The notes under the pieces were generated by a model. That model made no database searches. It was not told where the DNA came from and was given only the letters and a program-made list of their open reading frames with translations. The position numbers and the translations under genes are program-made. From Billgrantia kenyensis (GTDB lineage Bacteria > Pseudomonadota > Gammaproteobacteria > Pseudomonadales > Halomonadaceae), in NCBI RefSeq assembly GCF_013697085.1, contig NZ_JACEFT010000003.1:186001-250000 (forward strand): a stretch of 64,000 nt of DNA, given 5' to 3'. Positions 31,478 to 41,474 of this stretch are shown here, piece after piece. Positions within the stretch are counted from its first letter, which is position 1; every line of letters begins with the position of its first letter.

Positions 31478-32509
31478 ATGCAGACGCGACCGCTTGGTGA
31501 CACGGGCATCGAGGTCAGTCGCCTGTGCCTGGGCACCATGACCTTCGGTGAACAGAACAGCGAGCAGCAGGCCCACGAGCAGCTCGACCGCGCCGTGGCC
31601 TTTGGCATCAACTTCATCGATACCGCCGAGATGTACCCGGTGCCGCCTCGCGCCGAGACCCAGGGCTTGACCGAAGCCCATGTCGGCAACTGGCTCAAGC
31701 GACGCGACAGTCGCGACGACGTGATCATAGCCACCAAGGTCACCGGCCCGGGACTCGAGCATATCCGTGACGGCACCCGCCTGAGCCGGGAACAGATCCA
31801 CCGGGCCATCGACGAAAGCCTCAGGCGGCTGCAGACGGACTATATCGATCTCTACCAGCTACACTGGCCCGAGCGCACCACCAACTACTTCGGCCGCCTG
31901 GGCTACGAGCATGACGACGAAGAGCAGCCCACCCCTCTGGAAGTATCCCTGGGCGCACTCAAGGAACTGGTGGATGCTGGCAAGGTGCGCGCCATCGGCC
32001 TTTCCAACGACACCCCTTGGGGCGTGATGAAGGCGTTGGAGTTGGCCGAACGCATGGACTTGCCCCGGGTTGCCTCCGTTCAGAACCCCTACAACCTGCT
32101 CAACAGGACCTTCGAGGTGGGACTTGCCGAGGTCGCTCACCGCGAAAACGTGGGGCTGCTGGCCTACTCCCCGCTGGCGTTTGGGGTATTGTCGGGCAAG
32201 TACCTTGACGGTAAGCGCCCGGAGAAAGCCCGCCTGACGCTGTTCGAGCGTTTCAAGCGCTACCTCTCACCGCTGGCCGAAGAAGCCACCCGCGCCTACG
32301 TCGACATCGCTCTCGAACATGACCTCGACCCGGCACAGATGGCACTGGCCTTCGTCAATTCGCGCAGCTTTCTGACCAGCAACATCATTGGCGCCACCAC
32401 CATGGAGCAGCTCGAGGACAACCTGGAGAGCGAATCGCTCAAGCTCGAGCAGAGCGTGCTGGACGCGATCGACGAAGTGCACCGTCGCCTTCCCAACCCC
32501 AGCCCCTGA
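31478..32509 (+). CDS. tas: Tas-like aldo/keto reductase
   Basis: 343 aa. It matches E. coli Tas block by block: LGTMTFGEQNSEQQAHEQLD, FIDTAEMYPVPPRAETQGLT, DYIDLYQLHWPERTTNYFG, NPYNLLNRTFEVGLAEV and GATTMEQLEDNLES. The AKR tetrad Asp, Tyr, Lys and His is present (DTAEMYP; ATKVTGP; YQLHWPE). Tas is an NADPH-dependent reductase of unclear substrate. AGGAG at 31468-31472 favours ATG 31478 over the ATG at 31475. Confidence 0.92.
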   Translation: MQTRPLGDTGIEVSRLCLGTMTFGEQNSEQQAHEQLDRAVAFGINFIDTAEMYPVPPRAETQGLTEAHVGNWLKRRDSRDDVIIATKVTGPGLEHIRDGTRLSREQIHRAIDESLRRLQTDYIDLYQLHWPERTTNYFGRLGYEHDDEEQPTPLEVSLGALKELVDAGKVRAIGLSNDTPWGVMKALELAERMDLPRVASVQNPYNLLNRTFEVGLAEVAHRENVGLLAYSPLAFGVLSGKYLDGKRPEKARLTLFERFKRYLSPLAEEATRAYVDIALEHDLDPAQMALAFVNSRSFLTSNIIGATTMEQLEDNLESESLKLEQSVLDAIDEVHRRLPNPSP

Positions 32510-32517
32510 CTCCTGTT

Positions 32518-32568
32518 GCTCTCGCGAGGCCGGGGCTATCGAGACGATAGCCCCGGCCTCGCGAGAGC
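32518..32568. repeat. Perfect 24-bp inverted repeat between tas and yaaA
   Basis: Arms 32518-32541 and 32545-32568 are exact reverse complements around a 3-nt AGA loop. It could act as a tas terminator although no T-run follows. The second arm overlaps the -35 region of the yaaA promoter. Confidence 0.9.
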
Positions 32569-32570
32569 CC

Positions 32571-32579
32571 TGATATAAT
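32571..32579 (+). promoter_or_regulatory. Extended -10 promoter of yaaA
   Basis: TGATATAAT (32571-32579) contains a perfect TATAAT with the TGn extension. The -35 position falls inside the hairpin arm and has no TTGACA-like sequence, so the promoter would depend on the extended -10. The predicted transcript starts about 35 nt before the yaaA ATG. Confidence 0.75.
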
Positions 32580-32622
32580 CGGGCCATTGCCGACTTGCCC
32601 ACTCAGGTACAGGAGCGACCCA

Positions 32623-33402
32623 ATGCTGAGCGTGATCTCGCCCGCCAAGACGCTGGATTTCGAGACCCCTGCCACCACGACCATTCACTCGCAGCCGGAC
32701 CATCTCGAACGCAGCCAGCAGTTGATCGAGATCCTGCGCGACTATTCGCCCCAGCAGCTCAGCGAACTGATGGGCATCAGCGACAAACTGGCCGGATTGA
32801 ATGCCGCCCGCTTCGCCGAATGGCAGCCTCCTTTCACTGCTGACAACGCCAAGCCCGCGGCACAAGCCTTTCAGGGCGACGTCTACGTGGGACTCGAGGC
32901 GACTTCCTTCAGCGACGCCGACAACGCCTTTGCCCAGCAGCACCTGCGCATTCTCTCCGGCCTCTACGGCCTGCTGCGCCCCCTCGACCTGATCCAGCCC
33001 TATCGCCTGGAGATGGGAACCCGACTGAGCAACCCGGCCGGCAAGGATCTCTACGCCTTCTGGCAGGACACCCTCACCCAGGCGCTCGACGATGCCATCG
33101 CCGACAGCGGCTCGAAGGTACTGGTCAATCTCGCTTCCAACGAATACTTCAAGGCGATAAATGCCAGACAGCTCGGCGCCCGGGTGATCACGCCGGTATT
33201 CAAGGATGAAAAGAACGGCAAGTTCAAGATCATCAGTTTCTATGCCAAGAAGGCACGCGGCCTCATGGCAGCCTGGATGATCCGCCAGCGACTGGACGAT
33301 CCAGAGCAGCTGAAGGCTTTCGATGTCGCCGGCTACGCCTTCAACCCGGCCATGTCGGAGGGTGATACCCTGGTGTTCACCCGCCCCGAGACACAGGACT
33401 GA
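32623..33402 (+). CDS. yaaA: Peroxide stress protein YaaA
   Basis: 259 aa from ATG 32623 ([16 protein letters not shown]), preceded by AGGAG. DUF328 blocks: [67 protein letters not shown] and [13 protein letters not shown]. YaaA lowers intracellular free iron and DNA damage during hydrogen peroxide stress in E. coli. Its extended -10 promoter emerges from a long hairpin. Confidence 0.95.
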   Translation: MLSVISPAKTLDFETPATTTIHSQPDHLERSQQLIEILRDYSPQQLSELMGISDKLAGLNAARFAEWQPPFTADNAKPAAQAFQGDVYVGLEATSFSDADNAFAQQHLRILSGLYGLLRPLDLIQPYRLEMGTRLSNPAGKDLYAFWQDTLTQALDDAIADSGSKVLVNLASNEYFKAINARQLGARVITPVFKDEKNGKFKIISFYAKKARGLMAAWMIRQRLDDPEQLKAFDVAGYAFNPAMSEGDTLVFTRPETQD

Positions 33403-33405
33403 GGC

Positions 33406-33981
33406 TCAGAAGAAGCGCAGCGGATGCGCAGCGCGCGGCTTGAGAAAACGCTTGTGAACCTGGCGAAAGCGTTCGTCGTCGCAACGGTCGAGCCACTCAT
33501 AGGCCACCATGTCGGCGCTTACCGGTATGGCCCCGGCACGCATCATGCGCTCGCGGGCAAGGCTCGCCTCCGTTGCGCGCCGGCTGACCGCGGCCTCGCT
33601 GAGCCAGTAGACCTCATAGCCCGCCTCCAGCAGGCCCAGCCCAGTCTGCAGCACGCAGATATGCGCCTCGCTGCCGCATAGCACAACCTGGCGCCGGCCG
33701 CTTGCGGCCAGTGCACCGGAGAAATCGGCCTCGGCATGGGCGTTGAAATGCACCTTCTGCCACAGCCGGTGCTCCGGAAGCGCCTCGAGCAGCCCGGGGT
33801 CGCTGCCGCCGAGACCTTGAGGGTACTGCTCGGTCAACCAGACCGGAACGCCTACTTCACCGGCAATGCCACCCAGCCATGCCGCCGCCGCCACCGCCTG
33901 CGCGCCCCCGTCTATGACCGGGAGCAGCCCGGCCTGGAGGTCGACGACCAGCAGCAGGCTCGACTCACTTCTCAAGCGCAT
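33406..33981 (-). CDS. Isochorismatase-family cysteine hydrolase
   Basis: 191 aa from ATG 33981 (MRLRSESSLLLVVDLQAGL), preceded by GGAGA. The catalytic triad residues are visible: Asp in VVDLQAGLLP, Lys in LWQKVHFNAHAEADF and Cys in VLCGSEAHICVLQTGLGLLEAG. Nicotinamidase-like or isochorismatase-like hydrolase of unknown substrate. Convergent with yaaA, 3 nt between stops. Confidence 0.85.
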   Translation of the reverse strand: MRLRSESSLLLVVDLQAGLLPVIDGGAQAVAAAAWLGGIAGEVGVPVWLTEQYPQGLGGSDPGLLEALPEHRLWQKVHFNAHAEADFSGALAASGRRQVVLCGSEAHICVLQTGLGLLEAGYEVYWLSEAAVSRRATEASLARERMMRAGAIPVSADMVAYEWLDRCDDERFRQVHKRFLKPRAAHPLRFF

Positions 33982-34078
33982 GCTTTTCTCCCCATTGTTG
34001 TCATCACTTCCGTCAGCATAGACGGTAGAATGTTCCGACCCAATTCGACCTTCCCCACACATTCAAAGAGGGCACACG

Positions 34079-34900
34079 ATGCGCCACTTTCTTGTCATGC
34101 TCATGGTTGCCGTCATGGGCGTCGGCCTGGCCGTGGAACATGCCGAAGCCCGCCGCATGGGCGGCGGCGGCAACGTCGGCAACTTTTCACGCTCGGCCGA
34201 CCGTCCGGCTGCGGCACCCAACCAGGCCGCGCCTGCCCGCCAGGCCCAGTCAGGCCAGGCTGCTGGCTCGCGCATGCCGGGCATGCTGGGCGGAATGCTC
34301 GCCGGGGGCCTGCTCGCCGCGCTGTTCTTCGGCGGCGCCTTCGATGAGCTGCGCCTGATGGACATCCTGTTGATCGCCGGCCTCGGCTTCCTGCTGTTCC
34401 GCCTGCTCGCCCGCCGTCGCACAGCCGTTGCCGGCACGACGCAGCAGCCTGCCCAGCCCCATGCCGAGCCACAGGCCTTCCAGCCGGCTCCTGGCGCATC
34501 CATGGGCGGTGCTGCTGCCTTCGACAGCCTGCCGACCTGGTTCGACCGCGAACGCTTCCTCTCCGGGGCCAAGGAGCACTTCATGACGCTGCAGCGCGCC
34601 TGGGACAACAACGACTTCGCCGGTATCCAGGAGTACGTCACGCCGGAGCTCTATAATCTACTGCGGGAAGAGCGCAGCAAGCACCCGGCCAACAACCGTA
34701 CGGAAATCGTTCGTCTGTTTGCGGAACTCGGCAACGTACGCGAAATTGGCAGCCAGGCCGAAGCCACGGTCATCTTCCACGGTGTCCTCGAGGAAAACGC
34801 CGAGCAGACCGAGTTCAACGAAACCTGGCACCTCGTCCGCGACTTGCGCGACGGCGCTCCGTGGTACCTGCAAGGCATCGAACAGAACGCAACCGGCTGA
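34079..34900 (+). CDS. Tim44-like domain protein
   Basis: 273 aa. A signal or anchor segment comes first (residues 1-24, ending AEARRMGGG), then a Gly/Ala/Pro-rich region, two hydrophobic stretches (MLGGMLAGGLLAALFFGG; LMDILLIAGLGFLLFRLLA), then the Tim44-like domain (FLSGAKEHFMTLQRAWDNNDFAGIQEYVTP; TEFNETWHLVRDLRDGAPWYLQGI). Related bacterial proteins sit in the inner membrane; their role is unknown. Divergent from the isochorismatase gene. Confidence 0.83.
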   Translation: MRHFLVMLMVAVMGVGLAVEHAEARRMGGGGNVGNFSRSADRPAAAPNQAAPARQAQSGQAAGSRMPGMLGGMLAGGLLAALFFGGAFDELRLMDILLIAGLGFLLFRLLARRRTAVAGTTQQPAQPHAEPQAFQPAPGASMGGAAAFDSLPTWFDRERFLSGAKEHFMTLQRAWDNNDFAGIQEYVTPELYNLLREERSKHPANNRTEIVRLFAELGNVREIGSQAEATVIFHGVLEENAEQTEFNETWHLVRDLRDGAPWYLQGIEQNATG

Positions 34901-34994
34901 TATCCAGCACTTTGGGCCACTTACGGCGTATCATGCCGGAGGTGGCCCAATGACGAAGTGGCACCGCTCAGGCCAACAGGCGTGCCACCAGAGC

Positions 34995-35177
34995 TTACTC
35001 CTCCTCGGCATCTTCCTCGATTTCCTCGCTGACTTCCCCCAGGCGCTCATCCAGCTCCTCCATGGCCTCGTCGATGTTCCGCTCAGTCGTTTCGCCGGGG
35101 CCGGCACCGTCACAGCCCGCCATTCCCAGGCTTGCGAGCACCAGCCAGACGCTCAACAGCCACTTTCCCGATAGCAT
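34995..35177 (-). CDS. Small acidic lipoprotein
   Basis: 60 aa from ATG 35177. A lipoprotein signal, LLSVWLVLASLGMAGC, has its acylated Cys at residue 21. The mature part is very acidic and helical (ERNIDEAMEELDERLGEV, then a Glu/Asp tail). AAGG lies 8 nt before the start. No known function. Confidence 0.6.
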   Translation of the reverse strand: MLSGKWLLSVWLVLASLGMAGCDGAGPGETTERNIDEAMEELDERLGEVSEEIEEDAEEE

Positions 35178-35337
35178 TCTCTCAGCCTTGCTCCACCACC
35201 ATGTGAGTTGCCACCCTAGCTGCGAACATTCCGGCCTGCCACTGGTCCCGGTGTACGCCTGTTTGTAACGAGTTGCCAGCGTGACTGGGCAGGGTTGTGC
35301 GCTGCGCCTGGCAAGCTCAGGGATCGACATGCAGGAA

Positions 35338-35369
35338 AAAGAAAACCGGCCCCCATGGGAGCCGGTTTG
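35338..35369 (-). terminator. Terminator of the alpha operon, after rplQ
   Basis: On the minus strand an AAACCGGC/GCCGGTTT stem (35361-35368 with 35343-35350) is followed by TCTTTTTCC. It lies about 50 nt after the rplQ stop. Confidence 0.8.
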
Positions 35370-35421
35370 TTACTTCTACTGCTACAGCACTACCAGGCCA
35401 AGCCAAGCCTGCAGCCGGGAA

Positions 35422-35823
35422 TCAATCCTCGGCGGCTTCCTCGGCCTCATCTGCCACCTCGACGACCGGACGGTCGACGAGTTCGACGAAGGCCATGGGG
35501 GCGTTGTCGCCGGTGCGGAAACCGCACTTGAGGATACGGACGTAACCGCCCGGACGCTCGGCGTAACGCGGACCCAGCTCATTGAAGAGCTTGCCGACCG
35601 CTTCCTTCGAGCGGGTGCGGCTGAAGGCCAGACGACGATTGGCGACGCTGTCCTGCTTGGCCAGGGTGATGAGCGGCTCGATGACGCGACGCAGCTCCTT
35701 GGCCTTGGGCAGGGTTGTCTTGATCACTTCGTGCTCGATCAACGACACGCTCATGTTCTTGAACATGGCCTGGCGATGCGAGCTGGTACGATTCAGGTGA
35801 CGACCACTCTTACGATGACGCAT
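35422..35823 (-). CDS. rplQ: 50S ribosomal protein L17
   Basis: 133 aa, starting [20 protein letters not shown]. The remainder matches L17 ([40 protein letters not shown]) with an acidic C-terminal tail. Last gene of the alpha operon, 39 nt after rpoA. Confidence 0.97.
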   Translation of the reverse strand: MRHRKSGRHLNRTSSHRQAMFKNMSVSLIEHEVIKTTLPKAKELRRVIEPLITLAKQDSVANRRLAFSRTRSKEAVGKLFNELGPRYAERPGGYVRILKCGFRTGDNAPMAFVELVDRPVVEVADEAEEAAED

Positions 35824-35862
35824 GGTTGTGATTCCTTACCAAACTTGGACTCGAGTCGACGC

Positions 35863-36861
35863 TCACGCGGAGGCCTTGTCGTCCTTCAGGCTCGCCGGCG
35901 GCCAGTTTTCCAGCCGCATGCCAAGGGAAAGACCACGAGCAGCCAACACGTCCTTGATTTCATTCAGGGACTTCTTGCCGAGGTTCGGCGTCTTCAGCAG
36001 CTCAACTTCGGTGCGCTGGATCAGATCGCCGATGTAGTAGATATTCTCGGCCTTCAGGCAGTTGGCACTGCGGACGGTCAACTCGAGATCGTCTACGGGA
36101 CGCAGCAGGATCGGATCGACGTGATCCTCTTCCTCCTCGACCTCCTGTTCCTTGTCGGCTTCCAGGTCGACGAACGCAGCCAGCTGCTCCTGCAGGATGG
36201 TCGCGCTGCGACGGATCGCCTCTTCCGGATCCAGGGTGCCGTCGGTTTCCAGGTCGATGATCAGCTTGTCGAGGTCGGTACGCTGCTCGACACGCGCGGC
36301 ATCGACGGCATACGAGACGCGACGCACGGGGCTGAAGGTGGCATCCAGCTGCAAGCGGCCGATGCCACGAGATTCGTCTTCGGCACTCATGCGCGCATCC
36401 GCCGGCTCATAGCCGCGGCCACGAGCGATCTTGAGCTGCATCTTGAGCTCGGCACCCTCGTTGACGTGGGCGATGACGTGATCCGGATTGACGATCTCGA
36501 CGTCGTGATCGAGGACGATGTCGCCCGCGGTCACCACGGCCGGGCCCTGCTTGTTCAGCGAGAGCACCGCCTCGTCGCGACTGTGCATGCGGATGGCCAC
36601 GTCCTTGAGGTTCAGAAGAATCTCGATGACGTCTTCCTGAACACCCTCGATCGCGCTGTACTCATGCTCGACACCCGAGATCTCGACTTCCACCACGGCA
36701 CAGCCGGGCATGGACGAGAGCAGAATGCGACGCAGCGCATTGCCCAGGGTATGGCCAAAGCCACGCTCGAACGGCTCGAGCACGATCTTCGCGTGATGCG
36801 CGCTGATCTCTTCGACCTTGATATCGCGCGGACGGAGAAACTCTGTCACTGAACGCTGCAT
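35863..36861 (-). CDS. rpoA: RNA polymerase alpha subunit
   Basis: 332 aa. The N-terminal assembly domain has [21 protein letters not shown] and [20 protein letters not shown]. The acidic linker ([17 protein letters not shown]) leads to the C-terminal domain, with [39 protein letters not shown] and [14 protein letters not shown], which contacts UP elements and activators. It lies between rpsD and rplQ. Confidence 0.98.
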   Translation of the reverse strand: MQRSVTEFLRPRDIKVEEISAHHAKIVLEPFERGFGHTLGNALRRILLSSMPGCAVVEVEISGVEHEYSAIEGVQEDVIEILLNLKDVAIRMHSRDEAVLSLNKQGPAVVTAGDIVLDHDVEIVNPDHVIAHVNEGAELKMQLKIARGRGYEPADARMSAEDESRGIGRLQLDATFSPVRRVSYAVDAARVEQRTDLDKLIIDLETDGTLDPEEAIRRSATILQEQLAAFVDLEADKEQEVEEEEDHVDPILLRPVDDLELTVRSANCLKAENIYYIGDLIQRTEVELLKTPNLGKKSLNEIKDVLAARGLSLGMRLENWPPASLKDDKASA

Positions 36862-36943
36862 AACTACACCTTTGAGGCTGCCTAACGGTTACTCGGTACT
36901 CGTTGCCGACCCCGAAGGGTCGGCACGACGCGATCAGCGACGC

Positions 36944-37564
36944 TTACTTCGAGTACAGCTCGACGATCAGGTTTTCGTTGATGTCGGCCGACAGGTCGCC
37001 GCGCTCCGGGATAGCCTTGAAGGTGCCTTCCATCTTCTTCGCGTCCACCTCGATCCAGGCGACGTCGCCCCGATTGGCAGCGATGGAGAGTGCACTCTGG
37101 ATGCGCGCCTGGTTCTTCGCCTTCTCACGAACGGAAACCACGTCACCGGGCTTGACCTGGTAGGAGGCCACATTGACGGTACGGCCGTTGACCGAAATCG
37201 CCTTGTGGCTCACCAGCTGGCGCGCCTCGGAGCGAGTGGAGCCAAAGCCCATGCGGTAGACGACGTTGTCCAGTCGGGTTTCAAGCAGCTGCAGCAGGAC
37301 TTCGCCGGTGGCGCCGGAGCGACGGGCGGCTTCCTTGTAGTAGCTGCGGAACTGCTTTTCGAGTACGCCGTACATACGACGTACTTTCTGCTTCTCGCGA
37401 AGCTGCAAGCCGTAGTCGGAAAGACGCTGACGGCGCTGGCCGTGCACACCCGGGATCTGCTCGGATTTGCACTTCTTCTCGAAGGGAGTCACACCACTCT
37501 TGAGGAAGAGGTCGGTGCCTTCACGACGAGACAGTTTGCACTTCGGTCCAATATAACGAGCCAT
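36944..37564 (-). CDS. rpsD: 30S ribosomal protein S4
   Basis: 206 aa, starting [20 protein letters not shown]. The S4 RNA-binding domain is [26 protein letters not shown]. In E. coli S4 binds the alpha-operon mRNA near rpsM and represses translation. It is 12 nt after rpsK. Confidence 0.97.
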   Translation of the reverse strand: MARYIGPKCKLSRREGTDLFLKSGVTPFEKKCKSEQIPGVHGQRRQRLSDYGLQLREKQKVRRMYGVLEKQFRSYYKEAARRSGATGEVLLQLLETRLDNVVYRMGFGSTRSEARQLVSHKAISVNGRTVNVASYQVKPGDVVSVREKAKNQARIQSALSIAANRGDVAWIEVDAKKMEGTFKAIPERGDLSADINENLIVELYSK

Positions 37565-37576
37565 GAATCTGTCTCC

Positions 37577-37963
37577 TTAAACGCGGCGTTTCTTCGGCGG
37601 ACGGCAGCCATTGTGGGGAATGGGCGTCGCGTCAGTGATGCTCTGCACGCGGAAGCCGGCGGCACTCAGAGCGCGCACGGCGGATTCACGGCCAGGACCG
37701 GGGCCCTTGACCAGCACGTCGACGTTTTTCACACCATACTCGGCTGCAGCGGTCGCTGCACGTTCGCTTGCCACTTGAGCAGCGAACGGGGTGCTCTTGC
37801 GAGAACCACGAAAACCCGAACCACCGGCAGTTGCCCAGGAAAGGGCGTTGCCCTGGCGGTCTGTGATCGTCACGATCGTGTTGTTAAAAGAGGCGTGGAT
37901 ATGCGCAACGGCATCCACTACCTGCTTTTTAACCTTTTTACGGTTGCTACGCGGGTTAGCCAT
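37577..37963 (-). CDS. rpsK: 30S ribosomal protein S11
   Basis: 128 aa. S11 blocks: [65 protein letters not shown] and the end [20 protein letters not shown]. It sits between rpsM and rpsD; 39 nt separate it from rpsM. Confidence 0.97.
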   Translation of the reverse strand: MANPRSNRKKVKKQVVDAVAHIHASFNNTIVTITDRQGNALSWATAGGSGFRGSRKSTPFAAQVASERAATAAAEYGVKNVDVLVKGPGPGRESAVRALSAAGFRVQSITDATPIPHNGCRPPKKRRV

Positions 37964-38002
37964 GTTGATGTCTATTCCTGTCTTTACGCCAGAACGTGCG
38001 TG

Positions 38003-38359
38003 TTACTTGCGGATCGGCTTACGCGGGCCCTTACGGGTACGCGCGTTAGTCTTGGTCCGCTGACCACGCAGCGGAAGACTACGACGATGACGCAGACCAC
38101 GATAGCAACCCAGGTCCATGAGACGCTTGATGTTCAGCGTCACATCACGACGAAGGTCACCTTCCACGGTGTACTTGCCAACCTCGGCACGCAGGGCATC
38201 GACCTCTTCTGAGGAGAGCTCCTGAATCTTGGTGGTCGGCGCGATGCCGGTAGCGGCACAGATTTCCTGTGCACGCGTGCGGCCAATCCCGAAGATATAG
38301 GTCAGCGAGATCGCCGCATGCTTGTTGTCCGGGATATTGACGCCTGCAATACGGGCCAT
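38003..38359 (-). CDS. rpsM: 30S ribosomal protein S13
   Basis: 118 aa, starting [23 protein letters not shown]13 contacts the 50S subunit and the P-site t[30 protein letters not shown] is the basic C-terminal tail. First gene of the alpha operon, 121 nt after rpmJ, with a hairpin in the gap. Confidence 0.97.
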   Translation of the reverse strand: MARIAGVNIPDNKHAAISLTYIFGIGRTRAQEICAATGIAPTTKIQELSSEEVDALRAEVGKYTVEGDLRRDVTLNIKRLMDLGCYRGLRHRRSLPLRGQRTKTNARTRKGPRKPIRK

Positions 38360-38416
38360 CAGCTTTCTCCGAAATTTGAGCGGCTTGCTCGATTAGTTGC
38401 TACAAAAGGCGCAACA

Positions 38417-38453
38417 GCATACCCCTTTACCCACCTTGGGGCAAGGGGTATGC
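38417..38453 (-). other. Hairpin in the rpmJ-rpsM gap (alpha operon leader region)
   Basis: An 11-bp perfect stem: GCATACCCCTT (38417-38427) with AAGGGGTATGC (38443-38453), loop of 15 nt. No T-run follows it on the minus strand. It may be part of the alpha operon leader that S4 binds, or a weak spc-operon terminator. The role is inference. Confidence 0.5.
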
Positions 38454-38480
38454 ATGCACCACTTTTCCCAGACGCCAGAA

Positions 38481-38594
38481 TCAACCCTGGCGCTGCTTGT
38501 GCCGCGGCTCAGTGCAGATGACGCGTACCGCGCCATTGCGCCGAATGATCTTGCAGTTGCGGCACATCTTCTTGACGGAAGCTCGAACTTTCAT
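38481..38594 (-). CDS. rpmJ: 50S ribosomal protein L36
   Basis: 37 aa, [20 protein letters not shown] to [12 protein letters not shown]. The four zinc ligands (Cys11, Cys14, Cys27, His32 pattern) are intact, so this is the zinc-containing C+ form. Last gene of the spc operon, 50 nt after secY. Confidence 0.95.
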   Translation of the reverse strand: MKVRASVKKMCRNCKIIRRNGAVRVICTEPRHKQRQG

Positions 38595-38644
38595 CGTTCC
38601 TTCTCCAAAATCGGCGCGGCGCGCCGGGTCAACGGCAGCGCCAC

Positions 38645-39976
38645 TCAGCGCATGATGCCGCCGCTGCCATAGCCTTTCAGGTTGGACTTCTTCATCACCG
38701 ACTCGTACTGGTGCGACATGAGGTGCGACTGCACCTGGGCCATGAAGTCCATGATGACCACCACGATGATCAACAGCGCGGTACCGCCAAAGAAGAACGG
38801 CACGTTCCACGCCACGATCAGGAACTGGGGCATCAGGGAAACCGCAGTGATGTACAGGGCGCCGCACAGGGTCAGACGGGTCATGACCTTGTCGACATAG
38901 CGAGCGGTCTGCTCACCAGGACGAATACCCGGGAGGAAGGCCCCTGACTTCTTGAGGTTGTCAGCGACATCCTTGGGATTGAAGACCAGTGCTGTGTAAA
39001 AGAAGCAGAAGAATATCACCGCCGCGCCGAAAAGCAAGATGTAGAGCGGCTGACCCGGGCCCAGGGCCTGGGAAGCACGCTGCAGCCACTCCATGCCGTC
39101 ACCCGCTCCGACCCACTGGCCGAGGGAGGCGGGGAACAGCAGGATGCTGGAGGCGAAGATCGGCGGAATCACGCCCGCCATGTTCACCTTCAGCGGCAGG
39201 TAGCTGCTCTGCCCAGCATACATCTTGTTGCCGACCTGGCGCCGCGGGTAGTTCACCGTGATGCGGCGCTGGCCGCGCTCGATGAAGACCACGAAGGCCA
39301 CGGTGGCCACGCCCAGTACGGAGAGGGCCAGCAGCGGCAGCACGTTCCACGCGCCTTCGTTGCGGGCCAGCTCGAACGCCTGACCCACCGCACCCGGCAG
39401 GCCGGCGACGATACCGGCGAAGATCAGCAGCGAGATACCGTTGCCGATACCCTTCTCGGTGATCTGCTCGCCAAGCCACATCAGGAACACTGCACCCGAC
39501 ACGAAGGTCACGATGGCAGTGAAATAGAAGCTGAAGTCAGCGGTATAGGCGATGCCTTGGCTCGCCAGGCCCACCGACATGCCGGTGCCCTGGACGAAGG
39601 CCAGCAGCACGGTACCGTAGCGGGTGTACTGGCTGATCTTGCGGCGACCGGCCTCGCCTTCCTTCTTCAACTGCTCGAGGTGGGGCGAGACGGCGGTCAG
39701 CAGCTGCATGATGATCGACGCCGAGATGTAGGGCATGATGCCCAGCGCCATGATGCTCATGCGCTCCAGGGCGCCACCCGAGAACATGTTGAACATGCCA
39801 AGGATGGTGCCCTGCTGCTCCCTGAACAAGGCAGCAAGCTGGTCAGGATTGATACCGGGAACGGGGATATGGGCACCGATTCGGTACACCACGATGGCGA
39901 GGAGCACGAAGCGCAGGCGCGCCCACAGTTCACTCAGACCGCTGCCCATCGCCGGCATGTTTCCTGACTTGGCCAT
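38645..39976 (-). CDS. secY: Preprotein translocase subunit SecY
   Basis: 443 aa with ten membrane segments. It forms the protein-conducting channel with SecE and SecG. Family blocks: [31 protein letters not shown] [61 protein letters not shown] and [19 protein letters not shown] (plug and pore). C-terminal [15 protein letters not shown]. The start abuts the rplO stop. Confidence 0.98.
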   Translation of the reverse strand: MAKSGNMPAMGSGLSELWARLRFVLLAIVVYRIGAHIPVPGINPDQLAALFREQQGTILGMFNMFSGGALERMSIMALGIMPYISASIIMQLLTAVSPHLEQLKKEGEAGRRKISQYTRYGTVLLAFVQGTGMSVGLASQGIAYTADFSFYFTAIVTFVSGAVFLMWLGEQITEKGIGNGISLLIFAGIVAGLPGAVGQAFELARNEGAWNVLPLLALSVLGVATVAFVVFIERGQRRITVNYPRRQVGNKMYAGQSSYLPLKVNMAGVIPPIFASSILLFPASLGQWVGAGDGMEWLQRASQALGPGQPLYILLFGAAVIFFCFFYTALVFNPKDVADNLKKSGAFLPGIRPGEQTARYVDKVMTRLTLCGALYITAVSLMPQFLIVAWNVPFFFGGTALLIIVVVIMDFMAQVQSHLMSHQYESVMKKSNLKGYGSGGIMR

Positions 39977-40411
39977 TTAGTCCTCTACCTTGCCACCGGC
40001 GGCTTCGATCGCGGCACGGGCACCCTTGGTGACCTTGAGACCGCGAACGGTGACCGCCTTGTTGACGTCGCCGGAAAGAATGATCTTCGCGTGCAGAGTC
40101 GCGTCCTTCAGCACGTTGGCCTGCTTCAGGGTCTCCAGGGTGACTTCGTCACCGGCGACCTTGGCCAACTCGCTCAGGCGCACTTCCTCCGACACCAGCG
40201 ACTTCATGGAGGTGAAGCCGAACTTGGGCAGGCGCCGCTGAAGCGGCATCTGACCGCCCTCGAAGCCGGGCTTGACGCTACCGCCGCTGCGCGACTTCTG
40301 GCCCTTGTGGCCACGGCCGCCGGTCTTGCCCAGACCGGAGCCGATGCCACGGCCAACGCGCTTCTCGGCGTGCTTGGAGCCCGGTGCCGGGCTCAGGCTG
40401 TTGAGTTTCAT
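39977..40411 (-). CDS. rplO: 50S ribosomal protein L15
   Basis: 144 aa, starting [20 protein letters not shown], then the glycine/basic N-terminal extension ([20 protein letters not shown]) and [18 protein letters not shown]. Between rpmD and secY. Confidence 0.97.
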   Translation of the reverse strand: MKLNSLSPAPGSKHAEKRVGRGIGSGLGKTGGRGHKGQKSRSGGSVKPGFEGGQMPLQRRLPKFGFTSMKSLVSEEVRLSELAKVAGDEVTLETLKQANVLKDATLHAKIILSGDVNKAVTVRGLKVTKGARAAIEAAGGKVED

Positions 40412-40414
40412 GGA

Positions 40415-40597
40415 TTACTCTCCCTCTACCCGCACAAGGTAGTTGACCTTGTGGATCATGCCGCGCACGGCAGGGGTGTCTTCCAGTTCGACCGTATGAC
40501 CGATGCGGCGCAGCCCCAGGCCCTTCATGGTGGCCTTGTGCTTGGGCAGTGTGCCGATGGTGCTACGGATCTGGGTAACCTTGAGTGTGGCTGCCAT
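40415..40597 (-). CDS. rpmD: 50S ribosomal protein L30
   Basis: 60 aa from ATG 40597: [20 protein letters not shown], then [20 protein letters not shown]. Longer in-frame starts overlap rpsE. It is 5 nt after rpsE and 3 nt before rplO. Confidence 0.96.
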   Translation of the reverse strand: MAATLKVTQIRSTIGTLPKHKATMKGLGLRRIGHTVELEDTPAVRGMIHKVNYLVRVEGE

Positions 40598-40602
40598 GGT
40601 AT

Positions 40603-41103
40603 TTACCCCGTGATCGCTTCGACAGACAGACCGCGCTTGGCGGCGATGTCTTCCGGCGACTGCATGGAAGCGAGACCCTTGACGGTCGCGCGCACCACGT
40701 TGACCGGATTGGTGGAGCCGTAGCACTTGGCCAGGACGTCGTGGACGCCGGCCAGCTCGAGCACGGAGCGCATGGCGCCGCCGGCGATGATCCCGGTACC
40801 TTCGGAGGCCGGCTGCATGTACACCTTGGAGGCGCCGTGACGGGCCTTCACCGGGTACTGCAGCGTGTGCCCCTTGAGGCTGACCTTGACCATGTTACGG
40901 CGCGCCTGGTCCATGGCCTTCTGGATCGCAACCGGCACTTCACGTGCCTTGCCGCGACCGAAGCCGACACGACCATTGCCGTCGCCCACGACGGTCAGAG
41001 CGGTGAAACCGAAGATACGGCCACCCTTGACCACCTTGGCGACACGGTTGACCTGCACGAGCTTTTCCTGCAGGTCGCCGGTGTTCTGTTCGTTCTTCGC
41101 CAT
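40603..41103 (-). CDS. rpsE: 30S ribosomal protein S5
   Basis: 166 aa. The N-terminal dsRNA-binding-like domain has [20 protein letters not shown] and [20 protein letters not shown]. The C-terminal domain has [22 protein letters not shown] and [17 protein letters not shown]. 11 nt after rplR. Confidence 0.97.
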   Translation of the reverse strand: MAKNEQNTGDLQEKLVQVNRVAKVVKGGRIFGFTALTVVGDGNGRVGFGRGKAREVPVAIQKAMDQARRNMVKVSLKGHTLQYPVKARHGASKVYMQPASEGTGIIAGGAMRSVLELAGVHDVLAKCYGSTNPVNVVRATVKGLASMQSPEDIAAKRGLSVEAITG

Positions 41104-41114
41104 CGTTAAACCCT

Positions 41115-41465
41115 TTAGAATTCCAGGCCGCCTTCACGTGCGGCGTCGGCCAGGGCCTTGACGCGACCGTGATACTTGTAACCGGCACGATCGAAGGCCA
41201 CCTGGGTGATGCCAGCCTGCTTGGCGCGTTCGGCAATCAGCGCACCCACCTTGGCGGCAGCGTCGGCGTTACCGGTCGCACCCGCACGCAGGTCCTTGTC
41301 CAGCGTGGAAGCGCTGGCCAGCACCTTGCCACCATCCGGCGAGATGATCTGCGCGTAGATGTGGCGCGGGGTACGGTTGACGCACAGGCGAAACACGCCC
41401 AGCTCGCGCATCTTGGCACGAGCGCGGCGGGCACGACGGAGACGAGATTCTTTCTTCGCGTTCAT
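41115..41465 (-). CDS. rplR: 50S ribosomal protein L18
   Basis: 116 aa. L18 binds 5S rRNA. Blocks: [45 protein letters not shown] and the end [21 protein letters not shown]. 9 nt after rplF. Confidence 0.97.
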   Translation of the reverse strand: MNAKKESRLRRARRARAKMRELGVFRLCVNRTPRHIYAQIISPDGGKVLASASTLDKDLRAGATGNADAAAKVGALIAERAKQAGITQVAFDRAGYKYHGRVKALADAAREGGLEF

Positions 41466-41474
41466 AACCCTGCC

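Noticed and set aside
33998..34031. Promoter for the Tim44-like gene (TTGTCA and TAGAAT)
   Set aside because: The boxes are 22 nt apart, too far for a sigma70 promoter.
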